The notes beneath the pieces are model-generated. The model was not told the origin of the DNA and did not search any database. It saw only the letters and a list, made by a program, of their open reading frames with translations. Source: Hahnella lacustris (lineage in GTDB: Bacteria > Pseudomonadota > Gammaproteobacteria > Burkholderiales > Burkholderiaceae_A). From it: 64,000 bases of DNA. How positions within the stretch are numbered: position 1 is the stretch's first letter; each line of letters begins with the position of its first letter. Made by a program: the position numbers and the translations under genes. Below, in pieces: positions 44,519 to 53,236 of this stretch. Location of the stretch: the NCBI GenBank assembly GCA_965194655.1, contig OZ239148.1:558001-622000 (forward strand), given 5' to 3'.

Positions 44519-45433
44519 GTGAAAGACTGGACCACCGCAGCACAACAAGAGATTGATTCCCTCTCACCCCCCAACCCGTCGCTGCTGCCTGGAAGCCGTC
44601 GCGGTTTTCTGCAGGCATCCGCACTGGCCGGATTCGCTGTGACCGTGGCCCCTGCTGGCGACCTCCAAGCCCAGACCATCACCACCGATACCCAGGGCCT
44701 TGAGGCTGGCTGGACCAAGATGCCCACGGATTCAGGGGAGGTGCCGGTCTACCTGGCCAAGCCAGCGGGTCAATCGGGCTTACCCACCGTCATCGTGGCT
44801 CATGAGATTTTTGGTGTGCACGAGCACATTGCAGACGTCTGTCGACGCTTTGCCAAGCAGGGTTATCTTGCATTGGCGCCCGAGTTCTTTCATCGCCAAG
44901 GCGATCCTCGTCAGCTCAAGAGCATTCCCGAGATTTTTGAGAAGGTCGTGAGCAAGGCAACGGATCGTCAGGTTCTCGGAGACGTGCGCGCCGCCGCTGC
45001 ATTTGCGCTCAAACAGGGGGGAGCAAAGGGCCGAATGGGCGTCACCGGCTTTTGTTGGGGCGGGCGCATCGTCTGGCTGGCCTCCGCAGAGCTGAGTGAG
45101 CTGAGCGGAGGGGTGGCCTGGTATGGCCGTATTCGCAGCACGGTGAATGAGGCCAACCCTTTCCACCCCATCGATATTGCAGAGAAGCTCAAGTGGCCGG
45201 TTTTGGGCCTGTATGGCGCCGCTGACAGTGGGATCCCCAACTCTGACGTGGATGAAATGAAGACGCTGCTCTCATTCGGCGGAGAGGCGTCCAAAACATC
45301 AGAGATCATCCTTTATCCCGACACCCCCCATGCGTTTCATGCAGACTACCGCCCCAGCTATCGAAAAGCCGAGGCGGAGGATGGCTGGAAGCGATGCCTC
45401 GCGTGGTTCGGAAAGACGCTTAAAGCCCGATAG
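44519..45433 (+). CDS. Tat-exported dienelactone hydrolase-family protein
   Basis: 304 residues from GTG 44519, with AGGAG eight bases upstream. Residues about 27-50 carry a twin-arginine signal SRRGFLQASALAGFAV, ending near LQAQ. The alpha/beta hydrolase domain has HEIFGVHEHI, the nucleophile cysteine in TGFCWGGRIV and the catalytic histidine in PHAFHADY, as in dienelactone hydrolase. The natural substrate is unknown. Many such periplasmic relatives are annotated only as dienelactone hydrolase. It is convergent with PhoX, sharing 14 bases. Confidence 0.85.
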   Translation: MKDWTTAAQQEIDSLSPPNPSLLPGSRRGFLQASALAGFAVTVAPAGDLQAQTITTDTQGLEAGWTKMPTDSGEVPVYLAKPAGQSGLPTVIVAHEIFGVHEHIADVCRRFAKQGYLALAPEFFHRQGDPRQLKSIPEIFEKVVSKATDRQVLGDVRAAAAFALKQGGAKGRMGVTGFCWGGRIVWLASAELSELSGGVAWYGRIRSTVNEANPFHPIDIAEKLKWPVLGLYGAADSGIPNSDVDEMKTLLSFGGEASKTSEIILYPDTPHAFHADYRPSYRKAEAEDGWKRCLAWFGKTLKAR

Positions 45434-47624
45434 GACCACCGTCGTCCCGGGTGATGACGATGGTGGCCGAGCGAGGGCGGCCGGGGCGGCCATAGCCCCG
45501 GTTTCCGGGCCATCGGCTCTGATAAAACTCGTCGAGCATGTCCTCTACTTTGGTGCTTTCGCCAGGGTGTTGGATGTTCACGAAGAGTGCCTTGCCATCG
45601 GGCGTCTCACACAGGCCTGTGACCTCACAGCCGATGGGGCCGGTCATGAAGCGTTTGAGCTGGTTGGCCCCCAGCGTGGCGCCGACGAAGGTCCCCTGAC
45701 TGCCCTGCAGTCCCTCTATCTCATTCTTGATGATCAGGGGGCCCCCGTCACCGACGCGGCCCGGTATGGCCGCGACCAGCATGCAGTTGCTCTCGTCAGT
45801 CATGGCACTGTCGTCGGTCTGAAACCAGCAGATGCCCGTGGCCTTGCTAAACCAGATCCCATCGGGTGAGGAGAAGCTGTTGTCTGCGGTGAGTTTGGAC
45901 GCGTTGATGGCACCACTGTCCTCTTCCGCCCCAAAAAGGAAGATGTCCCACTGAAATCCGATGGAGGTGTTGGCACCCCGATCTTCTCGGAACCGAATGA
46001 TGTGGCCATTGGGATTGCCCTTGTAAGCTTTTCCGTCGGCATCTTGGTAGGCCCGGGGATTGGCTGCGCTCGTGTTGTTGGGCTTTCTCAGTCGATCGCT
46101 GTTGTTGGTGAGGGCGAAATAGATTTCTCCATTCGCTGGGTTCACCGCCCCCCATTCGGGGCGATCCATTGGGGTGGCTCCGACCGCATCTGCTGCGAGT
46201 CGGGCAAAGACGAGGACATCGGCCTGGCTCGTGAAAGGAAAGTTGGTGCTGTTTGCGATGGCTGGGTTGGAGAGGCTCAGGGGCAGCCATTCGCCTCGCC
46301 CGTCCTCACGGAATTTGGCCGCATAGAGCTGACCTTCATTCAGGTACTTGTCGCCTGCAGCCAGACCCCCCCCGATGTCGGCCGGGTCCCAGAGGGCCTT
46401 GCTCACGAACTTGTAAATGTATTCGTTGCGTCCGTCACATCCCATATAAACGGCCAGCGGCTGACCTTTTACGGGTCGAGAAAAGACTGCTGCCTCGTGG
46501 ACAAACCGGCCCAGTGCCGTGCGCTTGACGATGAGGCTGGTGCGGTCGAACGGATCAATCTCGGTCACATAACCAAAGGTGTTGGGTTCTTGACGATAGT
46601 CTTCCTCGGGTTGGCTCCCAGTAAGGGAGGTGTCCCAGCGCTCGAACCGGCTGTCGTCCTGAGTGCCGCGCACGCTGACCCAGCCTTGGCTTCGATTGCG
46701 CATGTCAGGTTGAACCAGGTCCATGGGAATGCCATAGCGCAGGAACGCGCGTGAGGTCTTCACATCGGGCAATGCGCCCCTGGTGCGCACGAAATAGGCG
46801 TAGAAATTCTCTTCGCAGGTGAGGTAGGTGCCCCAAGGGGTCTGACCCATACCGCAGTTGTTGATGGTGCCCCGGCTCTTCTCTCCCTTGGGGAAATGCT
46901 TGGTCGCGAAGCGAGCTTGAATGTCTTTCAGGTGCGCCCTGGGACCAGCGACTCGCGCTTCTGTCTCCGGAGTGATGCGTCGGTTAAATGGGGAGCCCCT
47001 GACGAGCTGCCAACCTTTGCTGGTTCGCTGGATCTCGGATATGGACACGCCATGAATGTTGATCTCTTTAAGGACCTCTTCGAGAGGGCGTACCCCTCCG
47101 TCCCATCCAACTCCACCGAAGCGCTGCCCCGATTTGCCGTTGCTCGTTTGGCCTTTGACGTGCAAAAAAACGGAGAGCGCAGAACTCTCGTGATTCACGC
47201 AGAGCAGCGCTCGTCCCGTGTCTTCGAGTGTGTAGCGCCCGTTGGAATCGATGAAAAAGAGGGCCATGCCGTCATGCTGGTCGCCGATGCGATGGCTGAA
47301 GTCATCGGTTTCGAGCCCCAATGCACCAAAGCTGGGCACGTGGAAATCCAGGGCATCTCCCGTGGCATGCACCACCTGGTAGCTGTAGCCCGGAGGAAGC
47401 ATCACATCATCGGTGACAAGCTTCTGTGTCGCCTGAAACCCGAGCGAGGAGGCGGGTTTGGAAGCGGCGGCCTGGGCCAACGGTGCGAGGCCAGCCGCGC
47501 TGAGACCCACGGCCCCTTGCAGGACCTGTCTGCGGGCTGGGCTACGGAGGCTTGCCTCTAGCACCTCCTGGAAATGCCCTTGAGGATTCGGATTGGCGAT
47601 GGGGTCTTCGTGAGAATCGAACAT
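45420..47624 (-). CDS. phoX: PhoX-type alkaline phosphatase (DUF839), Tat-exported
   Basis: 734 residues from the ATG at 47624, with TGGAG six bases upstream. A twin-arginine-type signal lies around residues 29-53 (ARRQVLQGAVGLSAAGLAPLAQA). The body is the PhoX/DUF839 beta-propeller: NHESSALSVFLH, NCGMGQTPWGTYLTCEENFYAYF, SPDGIWFSKATGICWFQTDD and GPIGCEVTGLCETPDGKALFVNIQHPGE. PhoX uses calcium and iron and releases phosphate from organic esters in the periplasm, usually under Pho control. A single TGTCAT half-site lies upstream (47665-47671 on the other strand), too weak to call a Pho box. With btaAB it suggests adaptation to low phosphate. Confidence 0.88.
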   Translation of the reverse strand: MFDSHEDPIANPNPQGHFQEVLEASLRSPARRQVLQGAVGLSAAGLAPLAQAAASKPASSLGFQATQKLVTDDVMLPPGYSYQVVHATGDALDFHVPSFGALGLETDDFSHRIGDQHDGMALFFIDSNGRYTLEDTGRALLCVNHESSALSVFLHVKGQTSNGKSGQRFGGVGWDGGVRPLEEVLKEINIHGVSISEIQRTSKGWQLVRGSPFNRRITPETEARVAGPRAHLKDIQARFATKHFPKGEKSRGTINNCGMGQTPWGTYLTCEENFYAYFVRTRGALPDVKTSRAFLRYGIPMDLVQPDMRNRSQGWVSVRGTQDDSRFERWDTSLTGSQPEEDYRQEPNTFGYVTEIDPFDRTSLIVKRTALGRFVHEAAVFSRPVKGQPLAVYMGCDGRNEYIYKFVSKALWDPADIGGGLAAGDKYLNEGQLYAAKFREDGRGEWLPLSLSNPAIANSTNFPFTSQADVLVFARLAADAVGATPMDRPEWGAVNPANGEIYFALTNNSDRLRKPNNTSAANPRAYQDADGKAYKGNPNGHIIRFREDRGANTSIGFQWDIFLFGAEEDSGAINASKLTADNSFSSPDGIWFSKATGICWFQTDDSAMTDESNCMLVAAIPGRVGDGGPLIIKNEIEGLQGSQGTFVGATLGANQLKRFMTGPIGCEVTGLCETPDGKALFVNIQHPGESTKVEDMLDEFYQSRWPGNRGYGRPGRPRSATIVITRDDGGPIGL

Positions 47625-47689
47625 GACTGGCTCCAAACTTTTTCCGCATTGTGGCCCGATGCGCATGACAATCAGATTATGCTCACGGC

Positions 47690-48493
47690 GTGCTGACCTT
47701 AACTTCTATTCTTTTGGCCTGTATGGCCGCTACCTTCGTGAGCATTCTCCTGGCTGCATGGGTGTCGCTGGGACGGCTCTCACGCCTCGTGGATCGCATG
47801 GTGAGCTTCTCGGCGGGCATGCTCTTGGGCACAGCCCTCTTGCATTTGTTCCCAGAGAGTCTTCACCTAGGGCGCGTGGACGTTCACACCATGACTGCCA
47901 CGCTCCTGGGTGGACTCTTGGCGTTCTTTTTTCTGGAACGACTCTCCCTACTGCGACACGATCACCATCATGAGCACGATGGGCATCACCATGAGCATGG
48001 TCACGATGCGAAGACGGCCGGTCGCGGTGGCTTTACGCTCCTCGTGGGGAGCACCATTCACGCTCTGGCGGATGGAGTCTTGATTGCAGCCTCTTTCAGA
48101 ACTGACCCCTTTTTGGGAGTGATGACGGCAGCGGCCATCGCTACGCATGAGGTGCCGCAGCAGATTGGCAATTTCTTTGTGCTGCTCAACAGCGGATTTA
48201 CTCGGGCTCGCGCGCTGTTCTTCAACCTTCTCACTGGAGTGGGCTCTTTGGTGGGCGGGGTGGCTGGTTTCTTTTTGTTGGCGGAGGCAGCTGGCTGGCT
48301 CCCGTTTGTGCTGACGGTAGCCGCAGCCAACTTTATTTATATCGCTCTCTCCGATCTGATCCCGCAGCTCCATGCACAGGCGGATTCACATCACCATGGC
48401 GGTCAAAAGAAGGCAGCCTGGCAGCAGCCCCTTTTGATGGTGATGGGTGTGGGACTTGCAGCGCTGGCGACGGGCTTGCTCCACAGCCACTAG
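47690..48493 (+). CDS. ZIP-family divalent metal transporter
   Basis: 267 residues from a GTG start, eight hydrophobic helices. TM4 has HALADGVLIA (124-129 HxxxDG) and TM5 has HEVPQQIGNF at 153. The usual HEVPHE in TM5 reads HEVPQQ, so the second His and last Glu are both glutamine. The TM3-TM4 loop is His-rich (residues 90-105), and another His group lies near residue 233. ZIP proteins import zinc, iron or manganese. It is divergent from phoX, with 65 bases between the starts. Confidence 0.87.
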   Translation: MLTLTSILLACMAATFVSILLAAWVSLGRLSRLVDRMVSFSAGMLLGTALLHLFPESLHLGRVDVHTMTATLLGGLLAFFFLERLSLLRHDHHHEHDGHHHEHGHDAKTAGRGGFTLLVGSTIHALADGVLIAASFRTDPFLGVMTAAAIATHEVPQQIGNFFVLLNSGFTRARALFFNLLTGVGSLVGGVAGFFLLAEAAGWLPFVLTVAAANFIYIALSDLIPQLHAQADSHHHGGQKKAAWQQPLLMVMGVGLAALATGLLHSH

Positions 48494-48506
48494 TCCACCC
48501 CCAAGT

Positions 48507-48535
48507 AAAAAGCCCCGCGATGGCGGGGCTTTTTT
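48507..48535. terminator. Bidirectional rho-independent terminator
   Basis: Perfect 8-base stem AGCCCCGC (48511-48518) / GCGGGGCT (48523-48530) with a GATG loop, A-tract on the left (48507-48511) and T-tract on the right (48530-48535). It ends the ZIP transporter transcript on the plus strand and rpmB-rpmG on the minus strand. Confidence 0.92.
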
Positions 48536-48561
48536 GTGAGGCTGTAAAGAAGCGAGGCGCG

Positions 48562-48729
48562 TTACTTGATCTTGGCTTCTTTGTACATCACATGCTTGCG
48601 AGCTTTGGGATCGAATTTCTTGATCTCCATCTTCTCAGGCATGGTTTTCTTGTTTTTGGTGGTGGTGTAGAAGTGCCCGGTTCCAGCCGTGGACTCCAGT
48701 TTGATCTTTTCGCGACCGCCCTTTGCCAT
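48562..48729 (-). CDS. rpmG: 50S ribosomal protein L33
   Basis: 55 residues, too short for a usual cutoff. It starts MAKGGREKIKLESTAGTGHF and contains KKTMPEKMEIKKFDPKARKH, matching proteobacterial L33. It has no cysteine, so it is the zinc-independent form. It sits 11 bases downstream of rpmB and ends just before the bidirectional terminator. GGAG-type bases precede its ATG. Confidence 0.95.
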   Translation of the reverse strand: MAKGGREKIKLESTAGTGHFYTTTKNKKTMPEKMEIKKFDPKARKHVMYKEAKIK

Positions 48730-48740
48730 GGTGGTTCTCC

Positions 48741-48974
48741 TTAAGCCTGACCACGGGCGCGCAGGTCTGCGAGCACCGATTCAATGCCATTTTTGGTGAT
48801 GGTACGAACTGCAGCATTCGAGACACGCAGGCGCACCCAACGGCCTTCACTCTCAACCCAAAACCGGCGATAGTGCAGGTTGGGCAGAAAACGCCGCTTG
48901 GTCTTGTTGTTGGCGTGAGAAACATTGTTCCCCACCATGGGTTTTTTGCCGGTTACTTGGCAGACGCGTGCCAT
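48741..48974 (-). CDS. rpmB: 50S ribosomal protein L28
   Basis: 77 residues beginning MARVCQVTGKKPMVGNNVSH with ANNKTKRRFLPNLHYRRF, typical of L28. It is one of the late-assembling large-subunit proteins. rpmB-rpmG is the standard proteobacterial order. AAAAGGAA lies before the ATG, and a strong promoter is about 50 bases upstream. Confidence 0.97.
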   Translation of the reverse strand: MARVCQVTGKKPMVGNNVSHANNKTKRRFLPNLHYRRFWVESEGRWVRLRVSNAAVRTITKNGIESVLADLRARGQA

Positions 48975-49027
48975 GGCTGTGTTCCTTTTAACTGATCAGA
49001 CTTCGTCACATCGACGGGTAATCCGAG

Positions 49028-49056
49028 ATTCTAGCTGGCCAGACGGCCTAAATCAA
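49028..49056 (-). promoter_or_regulatory. Predicted promoter of rpmB-rpmG
   Basis: Read on the minus strand: -35 TTGATT (49056-49051), 17-base spacer, -10 TAGAAT (49033-49028). This is the best-matching promoter on the minus strand of the window. The -35 lies inside the last codons of radC. Confidence 0.7.
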
Positions 49057-49713
49057 GTCTCTGATTCGAGGATGGAGAATGCCATAGACCTCTCCATCGG
49101 CCACCACCAGGTGCTCCCAGATCGTTATTTCAAGATGTGAAAAGAGGTCCTGCAGCCTCTGGGTCAGTTGGATGTCCGCTCGGCTTGCGCTTCTCTCACC
49201 GGATGGATGGTTGTGAAAGAGCACCAGCCGGCCTGCATTGTGTTGAAGGGCCCGGCTGGCGATCGAGCGCGGGTAGACGCTGGTCTGGGTGAGCGAGCCT
49301 CGAAAGAGCACCTCGATGGCGATCAGCCGTTGATGGGTGTCCAGAAACGCCACCCCAAAGGCCTCGTGGGCAAGTCCACCCACCTCCGCCACGATCCAAG
49401 GTCTTAGGTCGTGTGGGGTTCGAATCACGGCCCCCCGCGGCAAGGCTCCCATGATCCGCCGGGTGAGCTCGCCGTAGGCCAGAATCAGGCTCGCGCGCGC
49501 TGGGCCGATGCCTCGCTGGGCAAGGAGCTGGCTCACCGGAGCGCGCATCAGCGAGCCGAGAGATCCGAACTCACTGATCAGGCGATGGGCCTGTTGAAGG
49601 TGGTTTTCGCCAGATCGCCCAGTCTGGAAGAGGAGGGCAAGGAGTTCGGGGTCACTGAGTTGAGCGGCGCCCCAGCGCGACATTTTCTCTCTGGGGCCAA
49701 TTTCGGTATGCAT
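49048..49713 (-). CDS. radC: RadC-family JAB/MPN-domain protein
   Basis: 221 residues from the ATG at 49713, with GAGG eight bases upstream; a longer reading is possible but has no similarity. REKMSRWGAAQLSDPELLALLF and a helix-hairpin-helix (LAQRGIGPARASLIL) lead to the JAB metalloprotease-like core, where LVLFHNHPSGERSASRAD is the HxHPSG...D motif. Its DNA-repair role is disputed. It is divergent from the FKBP gene. Confidence 0.92.
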   Translation of the reverse strand: MHTEIGPREKMSRWGAAQLSDPELLALLFQTGRSGENHLQQAHRLISEFGSLGSLMRAPVSQLLAQRGIGPARASLILAYGELTRRIMGALPRGAVIRTPHDLRPWIVAEVGGLAHEAFGVAFLDTHQRLIAIEVLFRGSLTQTSVYPRSIASRALQHNAGRLVLFHNHPSGERSASRADIQLTQRLQDLFSHLEITIWEHLVVADGEVYGILHPRIRDLI

Positions 49714-49819
49714 GGGCTTGCCTCGCTTAAAATGTCCCAGACTCGCGCGGCTTGCTGCGGTGAGGACCGTCGGTCTGCCTAGGCCGGGTTGATTAGCCCT
49801 CAAGAAGGAAGCTGCTGAC

Positions 49820-50254
49820 ATGATTCATGCGAATTCCCACGTCACCTTTCACTACAGCCTTGCGCTGGATGACGGGCAGGTGGTCTTGAGTACCTTTGGT
49901 GACAAGCCCGCTACATTGCAAATGGGGCTCGGGCAGTTTTCGGAGGGCTTGGAGCGTTGTTTGCTCGCACTTCAGGAGGGGGAGGAGCGTTCGTATCGGC
50001 TCGGGCCGGATGATGCATTCGGTCCTCGGAACCCGGAACTGATTCAGCGCCTCGCGAAGTCGCTCATGGATGAGCATGCAGACCCAGCGGATCCGCTAGA
50101 GCCCGGCGACCTCATTGAGTTTCCCAGCCCAGATGGCGGCAGGTTTGCCGGCGTGTTTAAGGGCTGGGAAGGGCAGGAGGCCGTTTTTGACTTCAACCAT
50201 CCCCTGGCAGGGGTCCCGCTGGATTTTCGGGTTCAGATTATTGGAGTGCTCTAA
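49820..50254 (+). CDS. FKBP-type peptidyl-prolyl isomerase (SlpA/FkpB-like)
   Basis: 144 residues. VTFHYSLALDDGQVVLSTF, GLGQFSEGLERCLLALQEGE and GPDDAFGPRNPELIQRL match the SlpA/FkpB type, with an inserted flap and the closing NHPLAGVPLDFRVQIIGV. It is a cytoplasmic prolyl isomerase and chaperone. It ends two bases before ispH, the conserved fkpB-ispH pair of proteobacteria. Confidence 0.9.
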   Translation: MIHANSHVTFHYSLALDDGQVVLSTFGDKPATLQMGLGQFSEGLERCLLALQEGEERSYRLGPDDAFGPRNPELIQRLAKSLMDEHADPADPLEPGDLIEFPSPDGGRFAGVFKGWEGQEAVFDFNHPLAGVPLDFRVQIIGVL

Positions 50255-50256
50255 GC

Positions 50257-51192
50257 ATGGCCGAAACCGCGACTGAGATTGTGATGGCTGAACCCCGTGG
50301 GTTCTGCGCTGGGGTGGATCGGGCAATTGAGATTGTCGAGCGCGCCCTCGCGAAGTTTGGTGCACCAGTGTATGTCCGCCACGAGATTGTTCACAACGAC
50401 CACGTGGTTCGAGAGCTGCGAGACAAGGGTGCGGTTTTCATTGAAGACCTTGAAGAAGTGCCACTGGGCGCGCGGGTCATCATGAGCGCGCATGGCGTAT
50501 CGCGTAAGGTTCGCTCGCATGCCCTTGAACGTGAGCTGGATGTGTTTGATGCGACCTGTCCGCTGGTCACCAAGGTGCATGTGGAGGTTCGCAAGCTTGC
50601 CGCGGAGGGCTATGAGATTGTCATGATTGGCCATGCACGGCATCCAGAGACCGAGGGAACCATGGGTCAGTTGGATGCCGGCATTTACCTGGTTGAGGAT
50701 GAACATCAAGTTCAGACCCTGCAGGTCCAGAAGCCCGGTCGCTTGGCTTATGTCTCGCAGACGACCTTGTCGATGGACGACACCAAGGTGGTGGTAGACG
50801 CGTTGAAGGCGCGCTTCCCCAACATCCGTAGCCCCAAGTTCAGTGACATCTGCTACGCCACCCAGAATCGTCAAGATGCCGTGAAGCTCATGAGTGGTCA
50901 GGTGGATGTGGTGCTGGTGGTGGGCAGTCGATCCAGTTCAAACAGCAATCGTCTGCGGGAAGTGGCCGAGCGTCACGGCGTGCCCGCATACTTGCTCAAT
51001 GATGCATCTGAGCTTGATCCCACCTGGCTAGAGGGAAAGTCGCGCGTGGGCATCACAGCTGGGGCTTCGGCACCAGAGGCGCTGGTTCAGGGTCTGGTGC
51101 AGGCTGTAAAAGGCCTGGGCGCGGGCGCTGTTCGCCGCCTTCCGGGGGCGGAAGAACACATTCGGTTTCCTTTGCCGAAGGGCTTGGGCTAG
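50257..51192 (+). CDS. ispH: 4-hydroxy-3-methylbut-2-enyl diphosphate reductase
   Basis: 311 residues. The three [Fe-S]-ligating cysteines sit in AEPRGFCAGVDRAIE, FDATCPLVTKVH and DICYATQNRQ. TAGASAPEALVQG is a conserved late motif. IspH forms IPP and DMAPP, the last step of the MEP pathway, so this organism makes isoprenoids by MEP. Downstream it shares the palindrome CTAG with the stop of the convergent oxygenase. Confidence 0.96.
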   Translation: MAETATEIVMAEPRGFCAGVDRAIEIVERALAKFGAPVYVRHEIVHNDHVVRELRDKGAVFIEDLEEVPLGARVIMSAHGVSRKVRSHALERELDVFDATCPLVTKVHVEVRKLAAEGYEIVMIGHARHPETEGTMGQLDAGIYLVEDEHQVQTLQVQKPGRLAYVSQTTLSMDDTKVVVDALKARFPNIRSPKFSDICYATQNRQDAVKLMSGQVDVVLVVGSRSSSNSNRLREVAERHGVPAYLLNDASELDPTWLEGKSRVGITAGASAPEALVQGLVQAVKGLGAGAVRRLPGAEEHIRFPLPKGLG

Positions 51193-51950
51193 GCCTCGTA
51201 CATCACATTGATTCTGGCGAGGTGCTTGGTTCCTGATTGCACAGGGAGGCCCTCATGCTGGACGGAGTCCATGTTGAACCCATGTCGAAAAAAGAGCGCA
51301 TCTCCAGCGACCGGGTTGACGTCCACCACTGCTCCTGCGCGGCTGTAGAGTCGCGTCGCCCCTCCGACCAATCCATCGTGCTCGTCGTTCAAGTAGAGCA
51401 GCATCGAGAGCGCTGATCGCATACCGGTCCATTCCTGCATATGGGTTTGATCGACGCTGAGACCATAGCCTGGCCAATCTCCATCGATGTGGAACCGGAA
51501 TTGATCCCCAGGGAAGTAGCGGTACATGTTGATCCGTTGACTGAGCGAGTCTTGGAGCAGTCTTCCGTCAATGGTGTTGGGCATGTGGGGCAGCACTCTG
51601 CGTCCAAGCGCTTCTATGAAGGGCCGGTCAGCGATCCAATGAACTGACTGATTCATTCGCATCCCCGGTGGTGTCGCGATTCCAGGGGCGGCGGGGCTGT
51701 ATCCCATCGCCTCCGTGGCGAACACGATTCGGGCGCACTGTTCCCGAGTGAGAACGTTGGAGACCAGAAAGGCCATCTGCCCATCGAGGTCAATATCGGT
51801 CCGTGTAGAGGGAGCAGCTGGTGGGGAGAGATCGTGAGGGCCGAACAAGTTCTCTCGGAGTGCGAAGATTGGGGCGTCCGGAACGCTTCCTCCCATCGGT
51901 AGGCTGCCCATGAGGCTGGCCACTACCCTTGATTCAGGAATCTTTTGCAT
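51189..51950 (-). CDS. 2-oxoglutarate/Fe(II)-dependent oxygenase, prolyl-4-hydroxylase-like
   Basis: 253 residues from ATG 51950; a GTG two codons upstream is also possible, and neither has a clear ribosome site. The iron triad is visible as FRFHIDGDWPG (HxD) and DSVQHEG (distal His), with the oxoglutarate arginine in KHLARINVMY. YRYFPGDQFRFHIDGD and LLYLNDEHDGLVGGAT match the P4H/2OG-FeII superfamily. The first 60 residues are not conserved. The substrate could be a protein side chain or a small molecule. It stands alone. Confidence 0.8.
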   Translation of the reverse strand: MQKIPESRVVASLMGSLPMGGSVPDAPIFALRENLFGPHDLSPPAAPSTRTDIDLDGQMAFLVSNVLTREQCARIVFATEAMGYSPAAPGIATPPGMRMNQSVHWIADRPFIEALGRRVLPHMPNTIDGRLLQDSLSQRINMYRYFPGDQFRFHIDGDWPGYGLSVDQTHMQEWTGMRSALSMLLYLNDEHDGLVGGATRLYSRAGAVVDVNPVAGDALFFRHGFNMDSVQHEGLPVQSGTKHLARINVMYEA

Positions 51951-52073
51951 CTGCACATGTTATCGAGGTCAGGGATTACTCGGGTATGTAACCCACTATT
52001 ACCGGACGACACTGAACTCAGACAAAGATTCACCACAAACAAGTCCCTCCTCAACTTCTCTAGGGGACACCAT

Positions 52074-52430
52074 ATGTGTGAGTTTTACTCTAAGGCAGAT
52101 CCAATTCTCTACGAGTCGAGGACGCGCACCGTGCGAATCGATGGCGTGGTCACCAGTATTCGGCTTGAGAATTTTGTTTGGGAGATTCTGGCCCGAATTG
52201 CCGAAGACGAGTCCAGTTCCACCAATGCCTTGATCACCACACTTCATCGGGAGGTCATGCAGGCGAACGGAGAAACCCCAAATTTTGCCTCGTTTCTTCG
52301 AGTGACCTGTTTGAGGTATCTCAATCGAAAGCTCCAGGGAGGAACAGCGGGCTCCGAAGATTCTGAGTCCTCCCATGGCTCGTTCAACTCCTCCAAGCTG
52401 AGTCCGTTGAATGGATTGACTCGGCAATGA
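52074..52430 (+). CDS. Ribbon-helix-helix domain protein (RHH_4-type)
   Basis: 118 residues from the ATG at 52074, with AGGGGA seven bases upstream; a longer frame upstream lacks similarity. RTVRIDGVVTSIRLENFVWEILARIAE resembles the RHH_4 family: a short beta strand, then a helix-turn-helix pair. The rest is a helical extension and a Ser-rich tail from about residue 85. Such proteins may bind DNA as dimers or act as small regulatory partners. Its stop overlaps the start of the cytochrome gene (ATGA), linking it to the redox cluster that follows. Confidence 0.75.
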   Translation: MCEFYSKADPILYESRTRTVRIDGVVTSIRLENFVWEILARIAEDESSSTNALITTLHREVMQANGETPNFASFLRVTCLRYLNRKLQGGTAGSEDSESSHGSFNSSKLSPLNGLTRQ

Positions 52431-52804
52431 CGCGCCGAATCAAGCTTCTTGCCATCTTGATAGTTGCCGTGTCGCTCGATGGTGCCTGGGCCAGTACCGA
52501 GGGCAAGACGTTCTTTGAGCGTGCGTGCGCATCCTGCCATGCCCTTTCCTCTGAAGAGCCCAAAAAGTCAGGCCCTCTCTTGAGAGGCGTGGTGGGTCGT
52601 CCTTCAGGAAAAGTGGAGGGTTATGTCTACTCAGCAGCTTTGAGCAAGGCTGGCCTGGTTTGGGATGCCCAGACCTTAGATCGATGGCTAGAAGACCCTT
52701 CTGCACTGGTTCCAGGGAGCAGCATGGGTTATGCGATGCGAAATCCTGAGCGTCGTGCCCTGGTCATTCAATACCTCAGTACTTTGAAAACCATAGGAGA
52801 TTAA
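52427..52804 (+). CDS. Class I c-type cytochrome, periplasmic
   Basis: 125 residues. Residues 1-22 look like a Sec signal (KLLAILIVAVSLDGAWA). ACASCHAL holds the haem-binding CxxCH, and the sixth ligand methionine is probably in SSMGYAMRNPERRALVIQYL. Length and motifs match cytochrome c2/c550-like carriers. Its start overlaps the RHH gene, and the glyoxalase begins one base after its stop. A role as electron acceptor for the GMC dehydrogenase downstream is likely, from gene order. Confidence 0.88.
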   Translation: MTRRIKLLAILIVAVSLDGAWASTEGKTFFERACASCHALSSEEPKKSGPLLRGVVGRPSGKVEGYVYSAALSKAGLVWDAQTLDRWLEDPSALVPGSSMGYAMRNPERRALVIQYLSTLKTIGD

Positions 52805-52805
52805 T

Positions 52806-53201
52806 TTGGCCAAGGCAATCCACACGATGATCCGCGTGATGAACACCGAGCGCTCTGTCGAGTTTTATCAGAAGGCCTTTGGCCTCAAGCCCGTTCATGT
52901 TCTTGACTACGAGACGTTCAAGCTGACCTACCTTCGGAATGACGAGAACGACTTCGAAGTTGAGTTGACAGAGAACAAAGGGCGTTCCGAGGCCTATGAG
53001 CAGGGCAACGCCTACGGGCACTTGGCCGTCTGTGTCGACGAGTTGGCAGCAGAGCATGAGCGCCTGTCTTCGCTAGGAGTCACGCTGGGCGACATCAAGG
53101 CGATGAACTACCAAGGTGAATTAGTAGCGCGTTTCTTCTTTGTGACGGATCCAGACGGGTACAAGATCGAAGTGCTGGAGCGTCACGGGCATTACCGGTA
53201 G
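52806..53201 (+). CDS. gloA: Lactoylglutathione lyase (glyoxalase I), VOC family
   Basis: 131 residues from a TTG start with AGGAG seven bases upstream; an ATG at 52827 would remove the first metal-ligand histidine. IHTMIRVMNTERSVEFYQKAFG, FEVELTEN, YGHLAVCVDEL and DPDGYKIEVLER supply the four metal ligands (His, Glu, His, Glu) of the VOC fold. The enzyme converts methylglyoxal-glutathione to lactoylglutathione. It sits inside the redox module between the cytochrome and the dehydrogenase, an odd place for a detoxification enzyme. Confidence 0.9.
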   Translation: MAKAIHTMIRVMNTERSVEFYQKAFGLKPVHVLDYETFKLTYLRNDENDFEVELTENKGRSEAYEQGNAYGHLAVCVDELAAEHERLSSLGVTLGDIKAMNYQGELVARFFFVTDPDGYKIEVLERHGHYR

Positions 53202-53236
53202 GACGAGGTTCCAAACAACAACACCAGGAGACAACC

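Noticed and set aside
46002..46754. 250-residue plus-strand open frame
   Set aside because: Antisense to phoX, which has clear conserved motifs along its length.
47665..47671. Pho box before phoX
   Set aside because: Only one TTGTCAT half-site; the expected second repeat at 11-base spacing is not present.
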